A stretch of 35,791 nucleotides of DNA from Thermodesulfovibrio sp. (GTDB taxonomy: Bacteria > Nitrospirota > Thermodesulfovibrionia > Thermodesulfovibrionales > UBA6898), in contig PNOC01000038.1 of the NCBI GenBank assembly GCA_013824615.1, forward strand, positions 1-35,791. The letters are read 5' to 3'. This document shows positions 25,201-31,106 of the stretch, in pieces. The position numbers were made by a program, and so were the translations under genes. How positions within the stretch are numbered: position 1 is the first letter of the stretch; every line of letters starts with the position of its first letter. A model generated the notes under the pieces. The model did not search any database. It was not told where the DNA came from and worked only from the letters and a program-made list of their open reading frames with translations.

Positions 25201-25231
25201 CAACAAGCGATAGAAGCCGTTTGCTGATCAT
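19253..25231 (-). CDS. giant secreted FG-GAP repeat protein with DUF11, Ig-like, Cys-rich and PKD regions
   Basis: A 1992-residue exported protein. It has a signal peptide (MISKRLLSLVVAVGLLFCGE, cleavage near VYG-A). Residues about 28-785 contain 14 FG-GAP/VCBS repeats, each with a DxDxDGxxD-like Ca site (for example DFNNDGKPDIAV), enough for two seven-bladed propellers. Then follow DUF11-like domains (about 787-1000), a globular part, a Cys-rich stretch with about 20 Cys (1137-1314), another DUF11-like domain, an Ig/cadherin-like domain (1432-1513), an SbsA-type Ig domain (1517-1633), a choice-of-anchor D-like domain (1637-1740), a GGWTGNC repeat domain, and a PKD domain (1823-1900). No C-terminal sorting signal is seen. 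The ATG at 25231 has GGGAGG before it and is preferred to 25249. It is probably a surface or released adhesin; the ligand is unknown. Confidence 0.88.
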   Translation of the reverse strand: MISKRLLSLVVAVGLLFCGEVYGAVSFEQPRTLPLTFTNDGSVGGLAKADFNNDGKPDIAVTYSASSVGYIGVLLGEGNSQFKAPIKITLPTGAYNTFGMGTIARDFDMDGVPDLAVASSDFHGSNNVLFFKGRGDGTFSTFVPISLTTAGNGAPYKLQEGDLNNDSIPDIVTLNISESRIAVLLGNGDGTFAAPVYYVTGTNPQDLAITDLNNDGNPDIVAGSYNDNNLTVFSNNGLGVFSSAQYPARMQVIGLSIGDFNKDGSSDIVINGYSGPGCSTNCLAFVPGKGDGTFDPIPDVNFTPMIDWLSSSYSQKEIVDVNSDGNPDIIVPVGNGSNEVLVGLGNGDGTFTPFVYTAAAATTGNNSVNVDGGNPTSVIFADFDADGNPDMVVGESSNNARNGSLSYLPGDTQGRFRSPSLFQLARGLSTTTKSLAAGDFDNDGKADAVLITDALDFMRGNGDGTFAGSTVGLGHISGPGEFYNSLKAADFDGDNNPDVAWLATGGVQGGPAPRNIVAFGSGDGTFPSYTLFANTDSWAGRNISVADFNNDSSPDIAIWADNPGGDNGRIEVFLYNTASPRTFARAAGFTPLILDPLPGYPGYALGTGDFDDDGNSDIIAHARAGGSPDRLLFFSGNGDGTFAAPTSASYDLPEMNDFHSADLDGDLNLDLVGFGGGGAYVFLGNGDGTFAVPVFYGAGPYPAEIRLVDFDGDGNLDMAAVTGQSVVVFAGKGDGTFGPAVRLATGNVSNFALDTADLNGDGKTDILAGQNSGSRYSITPLINNSGPRSDLRIATSANPSSTDVGQPVTFTVTVTNDGPDTSTGIVVNLTVPLNGMITSIISGQGSCIGTNTASCSVGDLANGASTTITVVAVPLVAGMPLWIAVDGHSTSVESNFVNNGSSVSTTINAEWIKLYSPKQVMVGDRIDYVIRYANIAGVALDNVVIVLDLPPFKIKSSKDGIYHKKHNQMFWRLGTVPAGYSGDLTATVEVPWGIAGHTPFHLSAWIGWSGPLVSPKDITEYLTYSPRTVTSRGSLNAGDIAALLGGAPAVQALYDQALAQGYRDYGVGTFHVLSDSSEEQRILMINPSTKQVAAVLVNATGSFLEYVEADKYAVGGIDGAVAFNFNSFSTEIQGDWAKIHSPSYGECMWGCILPKIPIWLLSKYGGDIVSKVIGGSKCSGCSDQNPSDCTDCLGLIEDLPFVGEAIDIVQCNEDCRRCADQVPGANCYRCTQDHTYCTKGSWFEQNILGQDVVIYTNRCTAGGIWAYGTEKTFCALCAHGQVCRNGQCSCCQPQNGESCDTGEVVTAHDPNLLHGPSGDVTRGQTLTYTIEYQNEGVGTAYGVFVTGAVSPYLDETSLLIQNGGIYHPGTRTIFWETGDLTAGQGGTVSFTAVVKSGASIGAEIIGTAKVHFPSVPEITPTNAVLSVVKPVSAAPQTVAAISGLPVGIILTGSDPGGQPLSFSIASQPSKGSLTGTPPNLTYTSDLELSGADSFTVTADNGTTVSDPATVTIVISPSPADTTPPQVTSVTPADSTNIAVSVQQFGPASYYPLVKAFFNKPLDPITVTGGTFEVTAGGNPVAGAVSYDGVNNSVVFTPSSPLSHATLYSATVGTGITDAAGNNLAQPYTWNFQTFANVAINASPSLSEFGTIGTHTESLLTVTVYNSGADNLTIDTVSIGGADSAMFSLAPDTCSASVIVPGGSCTVTVRFYPTTIGPKSATLDIVSSSSPLSSSLSGSATLSQWALDVSRLGNGGGMVTSSPAGITCGAGCSAIYDDGTSVELTAVLNPGSDFGGWTGNCSGNVNPCQVLMEGPRVVQAQFNLLADFTATPLSGGAPLVVSFTDQSSVSSSAWLWIYGDGWSDTLENPIHVYREPGLYSVSLVSWGDGNVYSSTRGNYVTVVDCQNKARAGNGTFTPYVLIQDAYDNAGPGEFVDVLGIDMTESPDFNLGKDIILRGGWDCIYSTNALLNTGLTGVLTISDGSVIVERVSIQ

Positions 25232-25316
25232 CGTTCCTCCCGGGGTCACCCCTGCCTTGTTGCGTCTGTTCTATCTGTTATGACGCGGGGCCGGATGTTG
25301 AGAATACATAACTATT

Positions 25317-25344
25317 TATTCGGCAGGCACGGGAAGAAACTTTA
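25317..25344 (-). promoter_or_regulatory. possible sigma-28 (FliA)-type promoter of the FG-GAP gene
   Basis: On the minus strand TAAAGTTT (25344-25337) is followed after 12 bases by GCCGAATA (25324-25317). The known sigma-28 consensus is TAAAGTTT, 11 bases, GCCGATAA, so the first box is perfect, the second has six of eight bases, and the spacer is one base longer. Transcription would start about 75 bases before the ATG. Confidence 0.4.
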
Positions 25345-25415
25345 GTCAGGACGGCAACTGTTCCATTATTAAACAGTCACTGTCCTCAAGCCCCGAACGG
25401 CAGCGAGGAACTGCA

Positions 25416-26159
25416 TCAGCCTTCAATTACCGCCGTTGCCTTCGGGTCCATCGGGTTCACCCGCACGGCCAAAGAAAAGAGATACGGGTAATCCTGCTTA
25501 AGGTGCTGCATGTAGGAGAGCCACTCAGCAAGCAGCTGCGTAAAGGCGCGCTTCATATCTCCGGAGAGGTGGTCATAATCAGCCCTGGGCAGATCGCTGA
25601 AATCGTCACGGGAAGTCAACTCCTCCAGAAGATGAAAAACGGCCCAGAGAAGGTCGGTAAAGGCATCATGTTCAAGCAGGTTCGGGTTCGCCAGCAGGCT
25701 CAGGAGAAACCCTCTCTTGCCTTCAAGAAATATTTTGAGTTGAGACAGGTCTGCGCTCCGGGAATCAAGATGCGGATTTACATGTCCTGCCAGAAAGCGC
25801 GCCCTGGCAAAATCCTCCGCAGACCACTGTGGTGTTACCAGCAGATGCCCGGACAGTTCTGACAGATCAGTACTGAACCGTGAGCAGCGCTTCATGAGGC
25901 CGGACCCGACTTCACTGTAAAAAGCTCCTACCAGCATATTCATCTTTTTCAGAAGCACTGTTTTTTCGCGCTCGTTCAGCAGCCGCTCAATAATCAGGGA
26001 GACAATCAGGACCTGTATCGGGACAAAGGCAATATCCTGAAGCATATAGAAAAAAGTGTCCTCGGTCTTCCGGAAGACCAGTATCTGTATGCTGTAGATG
26101 ACGGACGAGAGCAGAACAAGAGAAAGGGCCAGCAGCATGTACCAGTTTATACGTTTCAT
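25416..26159 (-). CDS. membrane protein of unknown function with two N-terminal membrane segments
   Basis: A 247-residue protein that I know only as a conserved hypothetical of anaerobic bacteria. Two hydrophobic segments (NWYMLLALSLVLLSSVIYSI, residues 5-24, and IAFVPIQVLIVSLIIERLL, about 43-61) are joined by a short loop. The remaining 185 residues are soluble, helical and charged, probably cytosolic. No catalytic motif is visible. It is transcribed divergently from a soluble histidine kinase, 70 bases away, so it might be a membrane partner or a target of that two-component system; this is inference from position only. A TAAAAT hexamer (26174-26169) ends nine bases before the ATG and no Shine-Dalgarno sequence is present. 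Confidence 0.7.
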   Translation of the reverse strand: MKRINWYMLLALSLVLLSSVIYSIQILVFRKTEDTFFYMLQDIAFVPIQVLIVSLIIERLLNEREKTVLLKKMNMLVGAFYSEVGSGLMKRCSRFSTDLSELSGHLLVTPQWSAEDFARARFLAGHVNPHLDSRSADLSQLKIFLEGKRGFLLSLLANPNLLEHDAFTDLLWAVFHLLEELTSRDDFSDLPRADYDHLSGDMKRAFTQLLAEWLSYMQHLKQDYPYLFSLAVRVNPMDPKATAVIEG

Positions 26160-26215
26160 GGTACCTGTATTTTACTATTTCCGGAGCGGTGTTTTCATGC
26201 CCGGACCCGGCAGTC

Positions 26216-26224
26216 TGGTATAAT
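26216..26224 (+). promoter_or_regulatory. extended -10 promoter, leaderless, of the histidine kinase gene
   Basis: TGGTATAAT (26216-26224) is a perfect extended -10 box, and only five bases (AACCC) separate it from the ATG at 26230. There is no room for a ribosome site, so the mRNA should begin at or inside the start codon. Confidence 0.7.
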
Positions 26225-26229
26225 AACCC

Positions 26230-27879
26230 ATGGAGTCTGCAAGCGAACAGAAAAACCTCGCAATATTCAACCTCATCAGCGAACTGAGCGGGATCATCAA
26301 TTCCAGCCTCAGTATCGGTACGGTCTTCAGGATCATGGTATCGGAGATCAGGAAACTGATCGGTTACAGCCGGGCAAGCCTGCTGCTCTTCAATGAGAAG
26401 GAAAACAACCTGCTTATCTTTGCGCTTGATACAGAGATGAATACGATCATGAAAAAAGGGGTAAAGGCCCCGGTGAAAGGCACCAGCGCCGGGTGGGTCA
26501 TCACCCATAACAAACCCTGGATCAACCGCAACCTGGATGAGCTTACCTTTCCCCTGGACAAAAAACTTCACGACGAGGGCATCCGCTCTACGATCAGCAT
26601 ACCGCTCGTCCATGACAAGATCCTGGGAGTTTTCAATCTCGACAGCACCGAGCCTGAGCAATATTCCGAAAAAGACCTCCAGGTGCTGCTGCCGGTTGCA
26701 AAGCATATATCCATTGCTCTGGAAAACGCACTCCTTTTTCAGGAGATTTCACGGGAGAAGAAAGAATGGGAGCGCACCTTTGATTCAATAACCGATATGG
26801 TCTGGATCGAGGACAGCAGGCAGCACGTTATCCGGGCGAACCATACCCTGCTGAAAAAAGTCGGATTGTCGGCGGTCGAGATTACCGGCAGGAAATGCGA
26901 CGAGATCTTCGCCCGCATCGGCATAGCGGTCAGGGAGCCTGCCTGTGCCGTGACAATCACCAGCAAAAGACAGTCCTTCCGCGAAATGAAGGGAACAGGC
27001 GGCAGTATATTCAATTTCTGGGCTTATCCCCTTACTGATGAAGAGGGCAGGCTGTACGCAGTCGTCCACTACCTCAAGGACGTTTCTTCACAGAAAGGAC
27101 TTGAGCAACAGCTGATCCGCTCAGACAGGCTTGCTTCCCTCGGCACCCTGGTAGCCGGTATTGCGCATGAGATCAACAACCCCCTGGGGATAATCGCGGG
27201 CTATGCAGAAGCTTTGCTGGAGCGCTCAGACAATGCAGATCTCCGCTCTCTGCCCGAGTTCGAGGACTTTCCTGAGTATCTCCAGACAATCCATAACGAG
27301 ATATTCAGGTGCAAGGATATCCTGAGCAGCCTGCTGGATTTTGCACGGCCCTCCAGCGGTACCTATCGTGAGATCGACATCAATGAGCTGATCAAGGAGG
27401 TTATCCTGCTGGTCAACCACCGGGCAAAGCGGCTCAAGCATACTATCGAACTGCGGTTGAACCGAGACCTGCCCAGGATTTACGCAGATCCCGGGAGCCT
27501 GCGGCAGCTCTTCATGAATATCATCATGAATTCCATGTACTATACGCCTGAGAGGGGGAGCATCATCATCATGACCGAAATGAGTACAGGAATTCGCGGG
27601 AAGAAATTTCTGGAGGACATACCGAGCATTACCGTCCTGGTCTCTGATACCGGCGCCGGTATCCCCGCAGACCTTGTCGATAAGGTCTTTGATCCCTTTT
27701 TCACGACCAAGCCTGTTGGTGAGGGGACCGGACTGGGTCTTTCGATCTGCCACAAAATAGTTGAGGACCACAACGGCAGCATAAACCTGGTCAGCGAGGA
27801 AGGGAACGGGACCACCTTCGATATCCAGCTTCCGGCTCAACTGCGCCCCAATTACGGCCCTAGCTACGACAATGATTAA
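26230..27879 (+). CDS. soluble sensor histidine kinase (GAF-PAS-HisKA-HATPase)
   Basis: A 549-residue kinase without membrane segments. Residues about 10-172 form a GAF domain, 176-290 a PAS domain (TFDSITDMVWIEDSRQHVIR), 296-370 the HisKA dimerisation domain with the phosphorylated His313 in LVAGIAHEINNPLG, and the C-terminal 150 residues the ATPase domain, with LFMNIIMNSMYYTP (N box), VSDTGAGIPADLVDKVFDPF (G1/F box) and GEGTGLGLSICHKIVEDHNG (G2 box). It should phosphorylate the response regulator encoded downstream, whose start overlaps its end by eight bases. The signal is a cytosolic small molecule or redox state bound by GAF or PAS; nothing in the sequence names it. Confidence 0.93.
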   Translation: MESASEQKNLAIFNLISELSGIINSSLSIGTVFRIMVSEIRKLIGYSRASLLLFNEKENNLLIFALDTEMNTIMKKGVKAPVKGTSAGWVITHNKPWINRNLDELTFPLDKKLHDEGIRSTISIPLVHDKILGVFNLDSTEPEQYSEKDLQVLLPVAKHISIALENALLFQEISREKKEWERTFDSITDMVWIEDSRQHVIRANHTLLKKVGLSAVEITGRKCDEIFARIGIAVREPACAVTITSKRQSFREMKGTGGSIFNFWAYPLTDEEGRLYAVVHYLKDVSSQKGLEQQLIRSDRLASLGTLVAGIAHEINNPLGIIAGYAEALLERSDNADLRSLPEFEDFPEYLQTIHNEIFRCKDILSSLLDFARPSSGTYREIDINELIKEVILLVNHRAKRLKHTIELRLNRDLPRIYADPGSLRQLFMNIIMNSMYYTPERGSIIIMTEMSTGIRGKKFLEDIPSITVLVSDTGAGIPADLVDKVFDPFFTTKPVGEGTGLGLSICHKIVEDHNGSINLVSEEGNGTTFDIQLPAQLRPNYGPSYDND

Positions 27880-29203
27880 TGTCCTTGTTGTAGACGACGA
27901 AGAACCGATACGCAGACTGCTCAAAAAAGAGCTGTCACGCAAGGGGTTCAGCGTAGAGACTGCCTCCGACGGACATGAAGCCCTGGCGCGGCTGAAAGAC
28001 CAGGTATTCGATGTCATCCTCCTGGACATCATGATGCCGGGCATGGACGGCATCGAGCTGATGAAGAAGCTGCACCGGGACCCTGCGTCCCCCGTAATCA
28101 TCGTCCTGACCGGAAGGGCAACGGTCGAAACCGCGGTCGATGCCATGAAGCACGGGGCCTATGACTATCTCGCCAAGCCGTATAAACTCGACGAACTGGT
28201 GATCATTATCAACCGTGCCTATGAGTACGGCAGGCTGAGCATCAAGAGTCAGCTCCTGGAGCAGGAACTGGTCAGGAAGGAATCACCCTTCGAGTTCATC
28301 TGCCGGAGCCAGCAGATGAAGGAGATCCTGGCGCTGATAAAAAAGATCGCCCCGACCGATTCCCCGGTCCTGATCCAGGGCGAAAGCGGCACCGGCAAAG
28401 AGCTGATCGCCAATACCGTATGGCACCATAGCAAACGTGAATCGTCCCCGTTTATCGCCCTGAACTGTGCCACACTTTCCGAAAACCTGATCGAATCCGA
28501 GATCTTCGGCCACGAAAAGGGCTCTTTCACCAGTGCCTATCAGACCAAGCACGGCATCGTCGAAGTCGCGGACAAGGGGACACTCTTCCTCGATGAGATT
28601 GGTGAAATGCCGATGGGTCTCCAGGCAAAGCTCCTGCGGTTTCTCGACTCCGGAGAGTTCAGGAGGATCGGCAGCAACAGGACCCTGAAGGTCGACGTCA
28701 GAGTCCTGGCCGCTACAAACAAAGACCTCTCAGAACTGGTGCGGACCGGTGCCTTCCGCGAGGACCTGTTTTACCGGCTTAATGTCATCACCATAACCAT
28801 TCCGCCGCTGAGGGACAGAACCGATGATATTTCTGAACTGGCAGCCTATTTCCTGAAAAAATACAGCCAGAAACTCTCGAAAGAGATCAGGGGCCTAGGG
28901 CCTGATGCACTCGATACGCTGAAGCGCTACCACTGGCCGGGGAACGTCCGGGAACTCGAAAACATCCTGGAGCGGGCAGTGATTCTGAGCGATACGGGAA
29001 AAATTTCTGCAGCAGATCTGGCAATGCCGGTCCGTTTTGCAGTCGAAGAAGCAAAGGAGCACTCCTCCCTTGAAACCATGGAGCGGGACTATATACTCAA
29101 GGTTCTTAAAGAAGTGAACGGCAACCAGTCAAAGGCCAGCCAGATCCTGGAGATCGACCGAAAGACTCTTTACCACAAGCTCAAAAAGTACGGGATAAGC
29201 TGA
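27872..29203 (+). CDS. NtrC-family sigma-54-dependent response regulator
   Basis: A 443-residue activator with a receiver domain (Asp52 in VILLDIMMPGMDG, Lys in YLAKPYKLDEL), a sigma-54 AAA+ domain (Walker A GESGTGKE, GTLFLDEIGEMP as Walker B, FREDLFYRLNVITI with the Arg finger) and a Fis-type helix-turn-helix at the end (GNQSKASQILEIDRKTLYHK). Once phosphorylated it should remodel sigma-54 RNA polymerase at enhancer-dependent promoters. The loop that touches sigma-54 reads GSFTSA where GAFTGA is the norm. The gene overlaps the kinase by eight bases, and its 3' end overlaps the convergent coaE by 23 bases. Its targets cannot be read from this window. Confidence 0.94.
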   Translation: MINVLVVDDEEPIRRLLKKELSRKGFSVETASDGHEALARLKDQVFDVILLDIMMPGMDGIELMKKLHRDPASPVIIVLTGRATVETAVDAMKHGAYDYLAKPYKLDELVIIINRAYEYGRLSIKSQLLEQELVRKESPFEFICRSQQMKEILALIKKIAPTDSPVLIQGESGTGKELIANTVWHHSKRESSPFIALNCATLSENLIESEIFGHEKGSFTSAYQTKHGIVEVADKGTLFLDEIGEMPMGLQAKLLRFLDSGEFRRIGSNRTLKVDVRVLAATNKDLSELVRTGAFREDLFYRLNVITITIPPLRDRTDDISELAAYFLKKYSQKLSKEIRGLGPDALDTLKRYHWPGNVRELENILERAVILSDTGKISAADLAMPVRFAVEEAKEHSSLETMERDYILKVLKEVNGNQSKASQILEIDRKTLYHKLKKYGIS

Positions 29204-29783
29204 CAAGCTGCGTATACACTGCTTCGACCTGTTTCTGCGTCTCTTCCGTGCTGCCGCTGTTGTCGATAACGTAGTCGGCGCGCCTGATCTTTTCACTGAT
29301 AGGCATCTGAACCTTCAGGCGGGCAAGGGCCTCTGCACGGCAAAAGCCCTTTTGGCTCAACCGCCGGATTGCTTCTTCTTCAGATGTATGCACCGTGATT
29401 GTTTTCTGGAATCTGCAGTCGGCTGAACTTTCAAAGAGGAGCGGCACCTCGACAATAATCACCCTGCCGGCATAGCCAGGATTGCCGGCGGCTGCATCAA
29501 TCTCCGCAAAAACCAGCGGATGCAGCAGGTCTTCGAGTTTCTTCCTCTGCTCAGGATCAGAAAAGACCTTGCTGGCAACAGTTTTTTTATTCAGGCGGCC
29601 ATCGTCACTGACAACCTCATCGCCGAACATCTTCCTGATCCTTTCAATCACCGTGGAATCTTCGAGCAAGCGGCTGACGATTGAGTCAGAACTGATCGTA
29701 ACCGCCCCCAGCCCCTCAAAAAATCCGAGAACAGAACTCTTCCCCATACCAAAATTTCCTGTCAGACCGGCAAGGACTGTCAT
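29181..29783 (-). CDS. coaE: dephospho-CoA kinase
   Basis: A 200-residue P-loop kinase that phosphorylates the ribose 3'-hydroxyl of dephospho-CoA, the last step of coenzyme A synthesis. The P-loop is GLTGNFGMGKSSV near the N-terminus. VTISSDSIVSRLL matches the substrate-binding segment, HPLVFAEI is the CoaE-typical LHP motif, and VEVPLLFESSAD is the conserved VPLLFE. The length is normal. It is cytosolic. A TATAAT ends six bases before the ATG with no ribosome site, so the mRNA is probably leaderless. The 3' end overlaps the convergent response regulator gene. Confidence 0.95.
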   Translation of the reverse strand: MTVLAGLTGNFGMGKSSVLGFFEGLGAVTISSDSIVSRLLEDSTVIERIRKMFGDEVVSDDGRLNKKTVASKVFSDPEQRKKLEDLLHPLVFAEIDAAAGNPGYAGRVIIVEVPLLFESSADCRFQKTITVHTSEEEAIRRLSQKGFCRAEALARLKVQMPISEKIRRADYVIDNSGSTEETQKQVEAVYTQLVSLSRTF

Positions 29784-29789
29784 GGAGTT

Positions 29790-29795
29790 ATTATA
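29790..29795 (-). promoter_or_regulatory. leaderless -10 promoter of coaE
   Basis: On the minus strand a perfect TATAAT (29795-29790) is followed by AACTCC and then the coaE ATG. There is no -35 box that I trust and no ribosome site. Confidence 0.6.
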
Positions 29796-29802
29796 CCCAA
29801 AA

Positions 29803-29832
29803 TTGACGCGTTTTCGGGTTCTGCGCTATTAT
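29803..29832 (+). promoter_or_regulatory. sigma-70-type promoter of the FmdB-like gene
   Basis: TTGACG (29803-29808) and TATTAT (29827-29832) are 18 bases apart. The start would be near 29839, leaving a leader of about 50 bases with a GAAAGGAG site before the ATG at 29890. It is back to back with the coaE promoter. Confidence 0.55.
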
Positions 29833-29889
29833 AAATATTGAACGTATTTTCCCCTGTTCTGTCAGGGTTGAGAAAGGAGAATTCACGAT

Positions 29890-30294
29890 ATGCCTATATA
29901 TGAGTACGGCTGCCTGAAATGCTGCAAACATCATGAGGTGATGCAGAAGATGAGCGATGAACCTCTGACAACATGCCCGGACTGCGGCGGGGAGTTGAAG
30001 AAGAAGATCTCGAACACCTCGTTCGTCCTGAAAGGGACCGGCTGGTATGTAACAGACTATGCCTCCAGTAACAAGAGCGGCCAGCAGAAATCTGCGGATG
30101 AAAAGAAGTCTGTTGACGCCAGATTCGAATCCACGGGTGCCGATGAAAAGAAAAAAGAGTCCAAGACCGAGGGTAAAACAGAATCCACTTCCGAGTCAAA
30201 AAACGAGTCGAAAGCAGAAACTAAATCTGAAGCAAAGTCCGAGGCCAGATCTGAAACTAAAGCCGACACAGGAAAAAAAGCGGCCTCTTCATAG
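29890..30294 (+). CDS. FmdB-family zinc ribbon protein with a long charged tail
   Basis: A 134-residue protein. The first 50 residues are the FmdB-type zinc ribbon: MPIYEYGCLKCCKHHEVMQK with the first Cys pair, then TTCPDCGGELKKKIS with the second pair, followed by FVLKGTGWYVTDY, the usual family continuation. From about residue 60 on it is low-complexity, made of Lys, Glu, Ser, Thr and Ala in near-repeats of the kind SKNESKAETKSEAKSEARSE, probably unstructured. The family is named for a regulator of formamidase but its real role is unknown; short versions are often encoded near metabolic or translation genes. It has a good ribosome site (AAAGGAG). The stop shares one base with the GTG start of the next gene. 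Confidence 0.88.
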   Translation: MPIYEYGCLKCCKHHEVMQKMSDEPLTTCPDCGGELKKKISNTSFVLKGTGWYVTDYASSNKSGQQKSADEKKSVDARFESTGADEKKKESKTEGKTESTSESKNESKAETKSEAKSEARSETKADTGKKAASS

Positions 30295-31106
30295 TGCAGT
30301 CACCGCATATCCATATCCCATACCACCGGCTGTCCGAACACCTCAGCTTCATCAGAGAAAACAGGCTGGACCTTGAGCTGTACTTCGGGGGCTCTGTCCT
30401 CGATGTCCTGACCTTGGACGCGGTGAGGGAGCTTGCCTCATTGCTGGACTACGGGCCGTCGCTCTCTTTTCATGCTCCTTTTATGGACCTGTCTCCGGGT
30501 GCGGTCGACAGCAGGGTGCGCGAGGCGACCATGGAACGCTTCCGGCAGACCCTTGATATTGCTGATATCCTTCGTCCCAAGGCAATCGTCTTTCACTCAG
30601 GATATGAGAAGTGGCGCTATGGTCTTAACATGGAACTCTGGCTGGAGAAAAGTCTGCAGACCTGGCAGCCGCTGAACAAGCTTGCGGTTGATATCGGCAC
30701 AAAGATTGCGATCGAGAATATCTTTGAGGAAGAACCGTCGAACCTCAAACTCCTGGCAGAGAGCATGGCCTCGGATAATTTCGGCATCTGCTTTGATACC
30801 GGACATTTCAACCTTTTTTCTAAAAGTCCGCTGGAAGACTGGATAGAAGCCCTCAGGCCCTATATCGTCGAACTCCATCTGCATGATAACCACGGGACAA
30901 CAGATGAGCATCTGCCGATGGGGGAAGGACAGTTCGATTTCATAAAATTTTTCAACTTACTGGATGATCGTGACTGTGTTCATACCCTGGAGGCGCATAC
31001 GCAAGAGCATGTGCTGCGGAGCATGCAGTATCACGCCAGAATTACAGGTATCATTACAGATATTTCATCTGGTTCCGCAGGGAGAAACCCCTCAGGACCG
31101 GCTTAG
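30294..31106 (+). CDS. sugar phosphate isomerase/epimerase-like TIM barrel protein
   Basis: A 270-residue protein of the xylose isomerase-like TIM barrel (AP endonuclease family 2) fold. Recognisable strand motifs with likely metal ligands are SLSFHAPFMDLSPG, IVFHSGYEKWRY, IAIENIFEE, GICFDTGHFNLF, ELHLHDNHGTTDEHLPMGEG and TLEAHTQEHV, the His/Glu/Asp pattern of the superfamily. The exact substrate (a sugar, an inositol derivative or DNA) is not clear. The start is GTG at 30294, sharing one base with the stop of the FmdB-like gene, so it is translated from the same mRNA. The last 53 bases overlap the 3' end of the convergent methyltransferase gene. Confidence 0.82.
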   Translation: MQSPHIHIPYHRLSEHLSFIRENRLDLELYFGGSVLDVLTLDAVRELASLLDYGPSLSFHAPFMDLSPGAVDSRVREATMERFRQTLDIADILRPKAIVFHSGYEKWRYGLNMELWLEKSLQTWQPLNKLAVDIGTKIAIENIFEEEPSNLKLLAESMASDNFGICFDTGHFNLFSKSPLEDWIEALRPYIVELHLHDNHGTTDEHLPMGEGQFDFIKFFNLLDDRDCVHTLEAHTQEHVLRSMQYHARITGIITDISSGSAGRNPSGPA

